From an uncultured Porphyromonadaceae bacterium (GTDB lineage Bacteria; Bacteroidota; Bacteroidia; Bacteroidales; Muribaculaceae), in NCBI GenBank assembly GCA_947649495.1, contig CANSRU010000007.1, positions 1 to 64,000 of the forward strand: a stretch of 64,000 nt of DNA, read 5' to 3'. Positions 1 to 8,475 of this stretch are shown here, one piece after another (positions within the stretch are counted from its first letter, which is position 1; each line of letters starts with the position of its first letter). The position numbers and the translations under genes were made by a program. Under the pieces are notes generated by a model. That model had not been told where the DNA came from, did not search any database, and worked only from the letters and a program-made list of their open reading frames with translations.

Positions 1-52
1 TGTAACCTTCTGATCCGTAGTCAGATGCTCTATTCAGTTGAGCTAAGGAGCC
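1..52 (-). tRNA. tRNA-Arg (anticodon ACG), 3' part outside the window
   Basis: Read on the minus strand from 52 towards 1, the sequence gives a 7-nt acceptor strand (GGCTCCT), TA at positions 8-9, a D arm (GCTC...GAGC) and an anticodon stem TCTGA/TCAGA that closes the loop CTACGGA, so the anticodon is ACG. The variable region starts before the window edge; the T arm and the 3' acceptor strand are missing. A Bacteroidetes promoter lies just upstream (81-111). Confidence 0.9.
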
Positions 53-80
53 GTGCAATCTCTATTGCTGTTTGCGAGTG

Positions 81-111
81 CAAAGTTAACACCTTAATTT
101 GATTCCACCAA
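81..111 (-). promoter_or_regulatory. Promoter of the tRNA-Arg gene
   Basis: On the plus strand CAAAGTTA (81-88) is the reverse complement of TAACTTTG, a match to the Bacteroidetes -7 element TAnnTTTG. CAA at 109-111 gives TTG on the minus strand at 20-nt spacing. It points at the tRNA start about 30 nt away. Confidence 0.6.
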
Positions 112-247
112 GTGTTAGGCGCTAAAAATTTAAAGTATTTTTTGCCGTATTCATAAATCGTTTGATATTCCGATTGTTATTGTGTCTATAAATTTATTGT
201 TTCTGCGGATTTTATTAATTTTGCCTGCTGAAAAAAGTGCTGATTCA

Positions 248-892
248 ATGGAAGAGACATTCTTATTTCTTATAGAGGTGGTGGGAACTGTGGCGTTTGC
301 CATAAGTGGTATCCGTCTTGCGGCCACCAAGAATTTCGATTGGTTCGGAGCCTATATCGTTGGTTTTGTAACAGCGATAGGAGGCGGTACGTTGCGCGAC
401 ATGCTTCTTGACATTCCGGTGTTCTGGATGCAGACATGGTGGTATCTTGCCGTAACGGCGTTTTCGCTTGCAGCGGTTATTGTGTTCCGCAATCTTCTGG
501 TGCGAAGGGAAAAGCTGCTTTTTATGTTCGATAGCATTGGTCTCGCACTGTTCTGTGTGATAGGCATCCAGAAAACCCTTGCCGTGGGCTATCCAATGTG
601 GGTGGGTGCTATAATGGGCATCACCACCGGTGCATTTGGCGGTGTGGTGCGTGATATTCTTATCAACGAGGAGCCGTTGGTGTTCCGTAAGGATATTTAT
701 GCTACGGCATGTCTGGCCGGTGCGGTGGTCTATTGGATTGTGATGGAACTTGGTGCCGAGCCTGTGGTTCAGCAGGTGAGTTGTGCCGTGGTGGTTATCG
801 CACTCCGTGTTCTTGCGTTGAAATATTCACTGTCGTTGCCGGTACTCGCTCCGCTTCCCAATGAGGATACGCCGAAGCGCTCCAAGCAGTGA
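248..892 (+). CDS. TRIC-type (YadS/YicG, UPF0126) membrane channel protein
   Basis: This is a small integral membrane protein with about seven hydrophobic helices and two tandem halves. Each half carries the glycine-rich TRIC signature followed by an Arg-Asp pair (GGGTLRD in the first half, GGVVRD in the second). The family includes prokaryotic trimeric intracellular cation channel homologues, and close bacterial relatives are implicated in glycine or cation transport; the substrate cannot be read from the sequence. I chose ATG at 248 (214 aa), because a GTG at 182 would add 22 residues that the family lacks, and 214 aa fits the usual length of about 205. It stands alone, with 92 nt to the next gene. 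Confidence 0.85.
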   Translation: MEETFLFLIEVVGTVAFAISGIRLAATKNFDWFGAYIVGFVTAIGGGTLRDMLLDIPVFWMQTWWYLAVTAFSLAAVIVFRNLLVRREKLLFMFDSIGLALFCVIGIQKTLAVGYPMWVGAIMGITTGAFGGVVRDILINEEPLVFRKDIYATACLAGAVVYWIVMELGAEPVVQQVSCAVVVIALRVLALKYSLSLPVLAPLPNEDTPKRSKQ

Positions 893-984
893 AAAAATGT
901 CAAATCTCATCTGCTGTTCTTGATTTCCGTGTGTCGATGTAGTATCTTCGTTGTTATAAATCACAACATTCAAGATATAGGCAC

Positions 985-2505
985 ATGAATCTTAGAAATA
1001 TCCTTATAGCGGCATCGTTGTCCGGCGCCGCGTTATGCGGTTCGCTCTATTGCGATGCGCAGCGTGTGGTGCTTCTCCACACCAACGATACCCATTCGCA
1101 GATTGATCCCAACGACAAGAATCTCGGTGGCGTGTTGCGCCGTAAGGCATTGGTTGACAGCGTGCGTGCTGCCGAGCCGAATGTTCTGTTGATTGATGCC
1201 GGGGATGCTGTGCAGGGAACGCTGTATTTCACCCTGTTTGGCGGCGAAGTCGAGAATATGGTGATGAACGATATGGGTTACGATATCCAGATTCTCGGCA
1301 ATCACGAGTTTGACAACGGTGTTGACGCACTCGCACGTCAATGGAGGGATGTGAAAGCCACTCGTCTGGCCACGAACTACGATTTTACATCTACGCCGCT
1401 CGACAGTCTGTTTGTGCCCTATGTCATCAAAAATTTTGGCGGAAAGAAAATTGGCTTTCTGGCTGTGAATATAGACCCTAAGGGTATGATAGCCGATAAA
1501 AACAGTCGGGGAGTGGTGTATCTCGACGGCTTGAAGGCTGCAAATTCCACAGCCTGGCATCTGAAACATAACGAGAAGTGCGATATGGTTGTTGCCATAA
1601 CTCATGTGGGATATGACAATGAACCGGGCTACTCTGATACGGATCTGGCGTCAAAGAGTGAGGATATAGATATAATAATAGGTGGTCATTCTCATACAAC
1701 CATAAATCCCGTCGATGACAATTCGCCGGCATGGCGTGTGGTCAATGCCGCAGGCGATACAGTAATTGTGGCTCAGACCGGTAAGGGTGGCGGGTATCTC
1801 GGAGAGATAACATTGGATTTGGATAAAGACAAGTCCGGTTATCGTCTTATCAAGGTCGACAGCCGTCTCGACAACCGTCTGGATGATTCTTTAGCCGCCC
1901 GCTTAGCTCCATATAAGCAAGCCGTGGATTCTGTAAAGGCAATAAAGATTGGTGTCGCGACAAAAGATTACGCAGCCGGCAAGCCGGGGATATTGAACTG
2001 GATGGCCGACTTTGTTAAACGCGATGCCGCACGGCTCACTGATAAGAAAATTGACATGTCGATTGTTAATAAAGGCGGCATCCGTGGTGGCATATCCAAG
2101 GGCGCTATTACCAAGGGGCAGATAATGCAGATATTTCCATTCGACAACCGTACGGTGGTCATTGAGATTTCAGGACGTGATTTGTTGGATAATTTCGATG
2201 TGATGGCAGCTCAGGGTGGCAATGGGGTTAGTGCCGGTGTAGAAGCTGTGTTCGATAAGGCCACCGGTAAGTGCCGTTCGGTTACAATCGATGGGAAATC
2301 TGTAGACCCTGAAAAAATCTATCGGGTGGCTACCATTGATTATTTGTCAAACGGTGGCGATTATATGCAGCCCCTGACCCGAGGTGAAAAAATAGCCGAG
2401 AGTTCCGGTGTGCTTTACGATGATATGATAGATGCATTTGTAAAGGGCTTTTTGAAAAATAAGAAACAGACGCCCGACAACACAGTGCGTATGCGTGCTG
2501 ATTAA
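985..2505 (+). CDS. Exported 5'-nucleotidase / 2',3'-cyclic nucleotide phosphodiesterase family protein
   Basis: This is a periplasmic metallophosphoesterase of the UshA family (506 aa) that releases phosphate from nucleotides. An N-terminal signal sequence (residues 1-25) precedes the two-metal catalytic domain: Asp35 and His37 in HTNDTH, Asp71 and Asp74 in DAGD, Asn106-His107 in GNHE, His207, and His235/His237 in GGHSH. The C-terminal nucleotide-binding domain (about 320-500) has the NKGGIRGG motif at 362-369. All metal ligands are present, so it should be active. Substrate preference cannot be judged from sequence. The stop codon lies two bases before the start of the next gene, so the two are very likely co-transcribed. 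A degenerate -7 element (TATCTTCG, 943-950) lies upstream. Confidence 0.88.
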   Translation: MNLRNILIAASLSGAALCGSLYCDAQRVVLLHTNDTHSQIDPNDKNLGGVLRRKALVDSVRAAEPNVLLIDAGDAVQGTLYFTLFGGEVENMVMNDMGYDIQILGNHEFDNGVDALARQWRDVKATRLATNYDFTSTPLDSLFVPYVIKNFGGKKIGFLAVNIDPKGMIADKNSRGVVYLDGLKAANSTAWHLKHNEKCDMVVAITHVGYDNEPGYSDTDLASKSEDIDIIIGGHSHTTINPVDDNSPAWRVVNAAGDTVIVAQTGKGGGYLGEITLDLDKDKSGYRLIKVDSRLDNRLDDSLAARLAPYKQAVDSVKAIKIGVATKDYAAGKPGILNWMADFVKRDAARLTDKKIDMSIVNKGGIRGGISKGAITKGQIMQIFPFDNRTVVIEISGRDLLDNFDVMAAQGGNGVSAGVEAVFDKATGKCRSVTIDGKSVDPEKIYRVATIDYLSNGGDYMQPLTRGEKIAESSGVLYDDMIDAFVKGFLKNKKQTPDNTVRMRAD

Positions 2506-2507
2506 TT

Positions 2508-5500
2508 ATGTCGCGCGGTATGAAGAGTATAAGAATAAGGCGCGTCTTGTGGACGCTGATATTCATTGTTGTGGCGGTTGCAATGGCTGTTGCGGTACCT
2601 TCGTTAAAAGTGGTTGTAGCCCCCGATGTCGAGATTGCGGATATGCCTCCGGGCGATACTGTCAATGCTGTTGATGTCGAAAAAAAGGCAGCGATATGGG
2701 CTGATTCTGTTATGTCGGGGCTGTCATTGCGTCAGCGTATTGCCCAATTGTTCGTGCCTCGGTTGGATATTACCGACAATGCCGCAGGTTTGTCTCAGTT
2801 GCGGAAAATGGTGGCCAATGAAGGAATCGGTGGAATCCTGTTAGGCAAGGGTTCGTTGAAAAGCTATGCCGCGGTGTTCAATGCCGCGCAATCCTATGCG
2901 GAAGTACCGGTATTGGTCACACTTGATGGAGAGTGGGGTTTGGCTATGAGGGTGAGTGATGCTCCGCGATTCCCTTACAATATGACTCTTGGTGCCATTC
3001 AGGATGAAAAATTGCTTTATGAATATGGCCGTGAATTGGGTCGCGAATGCAAGGCAATCGGCATACAGGTGGATTTCGCCCCTGTTCTTGATGTAAATTC
3101 CAATCCCGAGAATCCGGTGATTGGTTACCGCTCATTTGGCGAAGATCCCGAACGTGTGTCTATACTCGGCGCTTCTTTTTGTGCCGGCATGGAATCGCAG
3201 GGTGTTATGTCGGTAGGCAAGCACTTTCCGGGCCATGGTGACACATCGGTGGATTCACACAAGGCGTTACCTACGGTCTCTCACTCAAAAGTTGATTTGA
3301 CGGATGTGGATATGCGTCCTTTCCGCGATGCTGCTAAAGCCGGAATGTCAGGAATAATGGTGGGACATCTTAGGGTTCCCGCGTTAGACAAATCCGGAAC
3401 GCCGGCATCTTTATCACATGCTATAACCACAGAACTGCTGCGGGATGAATTGAATTTTGACGGACTTGTGTTTACCGACGCCCTCGCAATGAAAGGAGCG
3501 GTGGTAAAGTGTGATAATAATTGTGTGTCTGCCCTTCTGGCTGGTGCCGATGTACTTCTCGGTTCCGGTTCCCCGGTAAATGATATTGATGCTGTGGAGC
3601 GGGCGGTAAATAGTGGCCGTATCAAGCGCTCCGTAATCGATGGGCGATGCCGTAAAGTGCTTGAATGGAAATATCGCCTTGGCCTTGGCCAACGGCCGGA
3701 AGTGGATGTAGCTTCAATCTCCTCTAAGATACATACGGCAGATGTGGATGCATTGATAGACCGTTTGTCTAAAGCTGCGGTTACTGTGTTGAATGATAGA
3801 ACAGGTTTGTTGCCATTGTCTGATTTGGCTCACCGCCGTATATCTGTGGTGAATATAGGTGGACGTGATAACGATGAGTTTTCCACCATGTGTTCACGTT
3901 ATGCCGATGTGGATGTCTATTCTGTTGGTTCGTCCGGAATATCGGAGTCGGAAATTGATGAGATACTGTCGGCCGATATAGTGGTGGCCGGAGTGTTCAG
4001 CGATGCCGTGTGGGCGGTTTCCGCTTTCAATAGACTCTCATCGGCCGATAATTTTGTGCCGGTTTTTTTCCTGAATCCGTATAAGATGGCTAAATTCCCA
4101 CGGTTGGATGCTCAATCTGTTCTGATTGCGGCCTACGAAGGCCTTCCCGCTATGCAACGTGCCGCCGCACAGGCTATTTTCGGTGGCATTCATGTTTCAG
4201 GCCGATTTCCGGTCAATGTAGAGGGGGTGGCGCCGCTTGGTGCCGGATTGGATTTGCGTCAATCACGGTTAGGATTTTCAATGCCTTCAGAGCAAGGTGC
4301 TGACAATCGGCTGAGATTTGTACTGGATTCCATAGCGGGGGAGTGCATTACAGCCGGAGCCTTTCCGGGATGTCAGGTAGTGGTGGTTAAGAATGGCGAT
4401 GTGATAGTGGATGGAGCCTATGGTGCTTTGGACTATGATAAGGCAGCGCCAAGCGTCACATCAAACACGCTTTACGACATTGCCTCAATGTCGAAAGCTG
4501 TGGCTACAGTATCGGGAGTTATGAAGGCCTTTGACGAGGGCCTTTTTCTATTGGACGATACTGTGGGTTATCTATGTCCGCATCTCGAAGGCACATCTGC
4601 GGCTTCGTTGACCATGCGCGAGTTGCTGTTTCACGAAACAGGAATGCGTGCCACACTCGACACATACAGGCTGTTCACCGATACGGCATCTTATTCCGGT
4701 CGTTTGCTCAGTGCCCGACGGGTGGAACCATTCACGCGTAAAATCACCGATGGGTTGTATGTCAATAAGACTGCCCGTATACGCGAGGATGTGCTTGCTT
4801 CTGATGCCACGGAATGGTTTGATATCCCCATTGCCGAGAATCTTTTCGGCTGTGATACTGTCAGGGATTTGGTGATGGATGCGGTGTACTCACTTCCTCT
4901 CGGGTCAAAAAGATATCTGTATAGTTGTCTTAACTTTTGTGTGTTGATGGATGTGGAGGAGTCGCTTACCGGCGTGTCGCACGACCAGTGGGTGGATACT
5001 GAGGTGTTTTCGCCTATAGGTGCATGGCACACTCTCTATAGGCCATTGGAGCGTTTCGGTCTTGATGAAATAGCTCCCACAGAAGTCGACAATTATTTGC
5101 GTCGGCAGCACATTCATGGTTATGTACACGACGAACTCGCGGCTTTTTCTGGAGGAGTGCAGGGGAATGCCGGATTGTTTTCCACGGCGGGCGATGTAGC
5201 GAAACTTTGCCAGACATGGCTTAATGGTGGAATCTACGGTAAAGATTCTGTTTTTACTCCTGAATGCGTGGATAAATTTACGCGCACCATAAGTGCGAAC
5301 AATCGGGGATTGGGTTTCGATATGCTCTCGCGAAATACCTCTCTTTCAGCATCAGGCGCATCTGATGCCACTTATGGGCATACCGGATTTACCGGTACAT
5401 GCTTTTGGGTAGACCCCGAGAATAATCTTATATTTGTGTTTTTGAGCAATCGTGTTAATCCTTCGCGAAACAATCCTGCCTTTACGCGGCTTAATCCCCG

Positions 5501-5540
5501 TCAACGCATGCTGCAGGCAGTTTATGATTCGTTTCGCTGA
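2508..5540 (+). CDS. Glycoside hydrolase family 3 fused to a class C-type serine beta-lactamase domain
   Basis: This 1010-residue two-enzyme fusion has an N-terminal membrane anchor or signal (about 11-30). The GH3 barrel (about 65-400) has the NagZ-type motif KHFPGHGDTxxDSH at 238-251 and the nucleophile Asp324 in FTDALAM, which points to beta-N-acetylhexosaminidase activity. A GH3 C-terminal domain follows (about 410-590). The beta-lactamase/penicillin-binding fold (about 605-1010) has the SxxK motif Ser660-Met-Ser-Lys663, a YSC motif and HTG at 958-960. Such fusions are known in Bacteroidetes and are thought to act on peptidoglycan fragments; acyl-esterase activity of the second domain is an alternative to amidase. 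It follows the nucleotidase by 2 nt. Confidence 0.88.
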   Translation: MSRGMKSIRIRRVLWTLIFIVVAVAMAVAVPSLKVVVAPDVEIADMPPGDTVNAVDVEKKAAIWADSVMSGLSLRQRIAQLFVPRLDITDNAAGLSQLRKMVANEGIGGILLGKGSLKSYAAVFNAAQSYAEVPVLVTLDGEWGLAMRVSDAPRFPYNMTLGAIQDEKLLYEYGRELGRECKAIGIQVDFAPVLDVNSNPENPVIGYRSFGEDPERVSILGASFCAGMESQGVMSVGKHFPGHGDTSVDSHKALPTVSHSKVDLTDVDMRPFRDAAKAGMSGIMVGHLRVPALDKSGTPASLSHAITTELLRDELNFDGLVFTDALAMKGAVVKCDNNCVSALLAGADVLLGSGSPVNDIDAVERAVNSGRIKRSVIDGRCRKVLEWKYRLGLGQRPEVDVASISSKIHTADVDALIDRLSKAAVTVLNDRTGLLPLSDLAHRRISVVNIGGRDNDEFSTMCSRYADVDVYSVGSSGISESEIDEILSADIVVAGVFSDAVWAVSAFNRLSSADNFVPVFFLNPYKMAKFPRLDAQSVLIAAYEGLPAMQRAAAQAIFGGIHVSGRFPVNVEGVAPLGAGLDLRQSRLGFSMPSEQGADNRLRFVLDSIAGECITAGAFPGCQVVVVKNGDVIVDGAYGALDYDKAAPSVTSNTLYDIASMSKAVATVSGVMKAFDEGLFLLDDTVGYLCPHLEGTSAASLTMRELLFHETGMRATLDTYRLFTDTASYSGRLLSARRVEPFTRKITDGLYVNKTARIREDVLASDATEWFDIPIAENLFGCDTVRDLVMDAVYSLPLGSKRYLYSCLNFCVLMDVEESLTGVSHDQWVDTEVFSPIGAWHTLYRPLERFGLDEIAPTEVDNYLRRQHIHGYVHDELAAFSGGVQGNAGLFSTAGDVAKLCQTWLNGGIYGKDSVFTPECVDKFTRTISANNRGLGFDMLSRNTSLSASGASDATYGHTGFTGTCFWVDPENNLIFVFLSNRVNPSRNNPAFTRLNPRQRMLQAVYDSFR

Positions 5541-5544
5541 ATGT

Positions 5545-5916
5545 TTATTCCATGAAAACGAGATATACGGCGGCTATCAGAAAACAGAAAGCCAGGATGT
5601 GATTCCATTGAAGTTTGAACCCATCGAATGCCCATAGGCTGAAGATTACGAAAACCACAAGTGTTATCACCTCCTGCATCACTTTCAGCTGCATTATGGA
5701 AAATGGACCGCCATTTCCTTCAAAGCCTATGCGGTTGGCGGGAACCTGAAAGCAATATTCGAGCAAGGCTATGCCCCACGACATAAGTATTACTCCATAC
5801 AGCGGCCAGTTTGTCGATATACCCGATGACGATAGTTTCAGATGTCCGTACCAGGCAAATGTCATAAAAACGTTCGACGCTATAAGGAGCAAAAATGTGA
5901 GCAATGCTGAGTTCAT
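5545..5916 (-). CDS. DUF486 / DMT-superfamily small membrane protein
   Basis: A 123-residue protein with four predicted transmembrane helices and the conserved centre of the DUF486 family (Trp-Gly-Ile-Ala-Leu-x-Glu-Tyr, then PANRIG). The family belongs to the drug/metabolite transporter superfamily and has half-size members that probably dimerise; no substrate is established. It converges on the GH3 fusion with only 4 nt between the stops. A possible minus-strand -7 element (plus-strand CAAAATTA, 5964-5971) lies upstream without a clear -33 partner. Confidence 0.85.
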   Translation of the reverse strand: MNSALLTFLLLIASNVFMTFAWYGHLKLSSSGISTNWPLYGVILMSWGIALLEYCFQVPANRIGFEGNGGPFSIMQLKVMQEVITLVVFVIFSLWAFDGFKLQWNHILAFCFLIAAVYLVFME

Positions 5917-6017
5917 AACCTGATTCCTGTTTTATTTTTGTGATGGGTTATTTTTTACGGCCACAAAATTACTCAAACATATCCATTCGATAAAATATAA
6001 ACTTTGATTGAATTTTA

Positions 6018-6049
6018 TTTGTATATATAAATGCATGGTTGTATATTTG
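6018..6049 (+). promoter_or_regulatory. Promoter of the trp leader/trpB unit
   Basis: TTTG at 6018-6021 and TATATTTG at 6042-6049 match the Bacteroidetes -33 and -7 elements at 20-nt spacing. Transcription should begin a few bases later, just ahead of the leader-peptide ATG at 6071. Confidence 0.75.
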
Positions 6050-6070
6050 CTGCATAGATTATAGCAAGAT

Positions 6071-6151
6071 ATGAATTTTGGCATAAATATTCAATATTGG
6101 TGGCGCTCCTGCTGTTTATCACGGTGGGATTCCGCTATATGTATGCTATAG
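6071..6151 (+). CDS. Putative Trp leader peptide (trpL-type, 26 aa)
   Basis: A 26-codon reading frame (ATG 6071, TAG 6149-6151) sits between the promoter and an attenuator hairpin in front of trpB. It has three Trp codons: two in tandem at 6098-6103 (residues 10-11, context Tyr-Trp-Trp-Arg) and one at 6125-6127. Trp is rare, so a tandem pair in so short a frame at this place is the classic mark of a ribosome-mediated attenuator. The third Trp codon falls inside the downstream pairing segment. It is too short to have a product function; its translation is the sensor. That the leader is translated is inferred. Confidence 0.8.
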   Translation: MNFGINIQYWWRSCCLSRWDSAICML

Positions 6152-6220
6152 TGAGGATGTAAATAATTATCAGCTCAAATATCGGCCATCGTGATTTTTG
6201 TTCACGGTGGTTTTTTATTT
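6119..6220 (+). promoter_or_regulatory. Tryptophan attenuator (mutually exclusive antiterminator and terminator)
   Basis: The 9-mer TCACGGTGG occurs twice, at 6119-6127 and 6202-6210, and each copy can pair with the single segment CCATCGTGA at 6186-6194 (one G-U pair). Pairing with the downstream copy makes a 9-bp hairpin with a 7-nt loop, followed by six Ts and ATTTT, which is an intrinsic terminator. Pairing with the upstream copy makes the antiterminator. A ribosome stalled at the tandem Trp codons (6098-6103) would leave the upstream copy free and allow readthrough; one that reaches the stop codon would cover it and permit termination. A weaker pairing of 6108-6115 with 6123-6130 could be the 1:2 stem. 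Confidence 0.8.
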
Positions 6221-6239
6221 TATATAAAAACGTTTTAGT

Positions 6240-7460
6240 ATGTTGCATTACGATTTGACAAACCGGCTGCCGGTTGATGTAGATGGATTCTATGGTAATT
6301 TTGGCGGTGCGTTTATTCCCGAGGAATTGAAAGCCGTTGTACGCAGGCTTGATGCGGAGTATAGGAAATGTATATCCGATAAGGAATTTTTATCAGAGTT
6401 CGATCGTCTTATGCACGAGTATGTAGGACGCCCAACGCCACTCTATCGTGCGGATAATCTAAGCCGGAAATATGGAGCTGAGATATATCTTAAGCGCGAG
6501 GATTTATGTCACACAGGTGCACATAAGATAAATAATGCCATAGGCCTCGGGCTTATGGCAAAGCGTATGGGGAAAAAGAAAGTGATAGCTGAAACCGGAG
6601 CCGGACAGCATGGGGTGGCCACCGCTACTGTGGCGGCATTGCTTGGTCTGGAATGTGATGTGTATATGGGAGCTGAGGATATAAGGAGACAGCAGCCCAA
6701 TGTCGCGCGCATGCGCATGCTCGGAGCCAGGGTCGTTTCAGTTGAAAATGGAAATGCTACATTGAACAATGCCGTTGATGCAGCATTGGCAGCGTGGTGT
6801 TCCGATGCCGATAACGCATTCTATCTGATAGGGAGTGCCGTCGGGCCCCATCCTTATCCCGAAATGGTTGCGAGATTCCAGTCGGTGATAAGTTTTGAGA
6901 TAGCCCGTCAGCTTGAGGAATCTACCGGCCGGCGATATCCCGATTATGTGATTGCTGCCATTGGTGGTGGAAGTAATGCTGCAGGCGCATTCTATCATTT
7001 TATTGACACACCGGGTGTAAAACTCGTTGGAGTGGAGGCGGCCGGAAAGGGGATAGATACCGATATGTCGGCCGCATCTCTTTCTCTCGGGTATGAGAAG
7101 GTGCTGCATGGAGCGAGAACTATGGTTTTAGCTGATGATAACGGCAATGTTCAGGAAGCTTATTCCATATCGGCGGGTCTGGATTATCCCGGTATCGGTC
7201 CGTTGCATGCCTATCTGTCGTCGGCCGGTAAGATGGATGTTCTTGCGGTGACCGATTCTATGGCGCTAAACGCAGCCTTCGAGTTGACACGTAGCGAGGG
7301 GATAATTCCGGCGTTGGAGAGTTCGCATGCTATTGCCGCTCTCGAAATGATGAGGTTTAAGCCGGATGATATTGTCGTTGTCAACCTCTCAGGGCGCGGA
7401 GATAAAGACATGTCGACCTATATGGGAGCTTTGGAAAGTCAGATTCTTGACAAAATGTAG
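6240..7460 (+). CDS. trpB: Tryptophan synthase beta chain
   Basis: PLP-dependent subunit that condenses indole with L-serine to form L-tryptophan. The 406-residue length and N-terminus match TrpB1 (GYYGNFGG-type motif at 17-23). Lys96 in HTGAHKINN is the Schiff-base lysine; the phosphate-binding glycine-rich loop GGGSNAAG and the C-terminal SGRGDKDM motif are intact. The gene is preceded by a promoter and a Trp attenuator, so it should be repressed when charged tRNA-Trp is plentiful. It is alone: no trpA or other trp gene follows, and the next gene converges on it with a 22-nt overlap of the coding ends. Confidence 0.97.
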   Translation: MLHYDLTNRLPVDVDGFYGNFGGAFIPEELKAVVRRLDAEYRKCISDKEFLSEFDRLMHEYVGRPTPLYRADNLSRKYGAEIYLKREDLCHTGAHKINNAIGLGLMAKRMGKKKVIAETGAGQHGVATATVAALLGLECDVYMGAEDIRRQQPNVARMRMLGARVVSVENGNATLNNAVDAALAAWCSDADNAFYLIGSAVGPHPYPEMVARFQSVISFEIARQLEESTGRRYPDYVIAAIGGGSNAAGAFYHFIDTPGVKLVGVEAAGKGIDTDMSAASLSLGYEKVLHGARTMVLADDNGNVQEAYSISAGLDYPGIGPLHAYLSSAGKMDVLAVTDSMALNAAFELTRSEGIIPALESSHAIAALEMMRFKPDDIVVVNLSGRGDKDMSTYMGALESQILDKM

Positions 7461-8464
7461 TCAACGGCAAAATCCAGAATCGTGTCGTGATGGTTCAGAT
7501 AGTCGGTATCTTTCATATCTATGGCGCATCCCTCGGTAGGTTCGACGCCGAATTCGGTACATGTACCGTTGGCATCGAGAATCGGGCATGCTGAGAAACG
7601 TATGCCCCATCCATTGGGCAGTTCTGAACTGAACGGCATACCGCTTCCTCCGCCGGTTGTGGCTCCGATAACCGCTACACCCGGAATCAGTTTCATTATA
7701 GATACAAAATTATTCGCTGCACTGAATGTGCTCCGGTTGGCGAGCACCACTACCGGTCTATTGCCCCATGTCAGATGTCCGGCACCTATGGGGTCTATAT
7801 AATAGGCATACGGTTCATCAAAGTCATTGTGCCCCGGACCGGTTTTGTGGATGATGTATCCGGCAAGTATACGCTTGTCGATAAATCTGTTTACCAATTC
7901 ATCAACGTTGGTTAGATTTCCCCCGCCATTATCGCGCACATCGATAATAAGGCCTGAGGCCGACTTGAAATACGACATGATGTAATCTACATTTCCGCTT
8001 CCGAGTCCACCCTCGAAAGTAGAGTAGTGCATGTATCCGATGTTTTGTGTCAGGAATCCATAGTCCACCGCACCGAGCGAGAGATAGTTGAAGTTAAAGT
8101 AATATTGCTGTATCAGACGGGCATCGTAATTCTGCGGATAGTCGCTCCACCATTTCCGGTAATACGATGAAGCGAATGGTGTTGACAGATTGGTGTGGCC
8201 GTCGCGCAGTTCATCAAGCATTTCAGAACAAAGATTGAAGAAGTCGTTCTGATTCATTGACGGTGAGACCTTAGCCGAATATTTCAGATAAACTTCATGC
8301 CAATCCACATCTTTTTCCTTAAAAAAGCAGTAATGTTCGTCAAGTATTGTCCATAACGCATCAAAATTACCTTTACGGTTATTGTCGAATTCATCGATTT
8401 TGTGGCACGCCTCAAGCGATAAGAGCGCGATTATGGAGATGATGATTAAGTATGCAGTCCGCAT
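7439..8464 (-). CDS. S41-family peptidase lipoprotein
   Basis: A 341-residue exported protein whose lipobox cysteine is residue 20 (LSLEAC). The tricorn/C-terminal-processing-protease core has DVRDNGGGN at 176-183 and the nucleophile Ser248 in STFSAAN. There is no evident PDZ domain. The family cleaves peptides or misfolded proteins in the cell envelope; the natural substrate is unknown. It is the last of three minus-strand genes (parC, DUF3316 protein, this gene) spaced by 20 and 11 nt, and it overlaps the 3' end of trpB by 22 nt on the other strand. Confidence 0.85.
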   Translation of the reverse strand: MRTAYLIIISIIALLSLEACHKIDEFDNNRKGNFDALWTILDEHYCFFKEKDVDWHEVYLKYSAKVSPSMNQNDFFNLCSEMLDELRDGHTNLSTPFASSYYRKWWSDYPQNYDARLIQQYYFNFNYLSLGAVDYGFLTQNIGYMHYSTFEGGLGSGNVDYIMSYFKSASGLIIDVRDNGGGNLTNVDELVNRFIDKRILAGYIIHKTGPGHNDFDEPYAYYIDPIGAGHLTWGNRPVVVLANRSTFSAANNFVSIMKLIPGVAVIGATTGGGSGMPFSSELPNGWGIRFSACPILDANGTCTEFGVEPTEGCAIDMKDTDYLNHHDTILDFAVDYILSRI

Positions 8465-8475
8465 GTCGGTCTATT

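Noticed and set aside
6085-6162. A hydrophobic reading of the trp leader region in another frame (Leu/Val/Ala-rich, ending at TAA 6160-6162)
   Set aside because: It has no ATG; an in-frame stop lies at 6055 and only internal TTG/GTG codons follow. The Trp-rich frame has an ATG and fits the attenuator layout.
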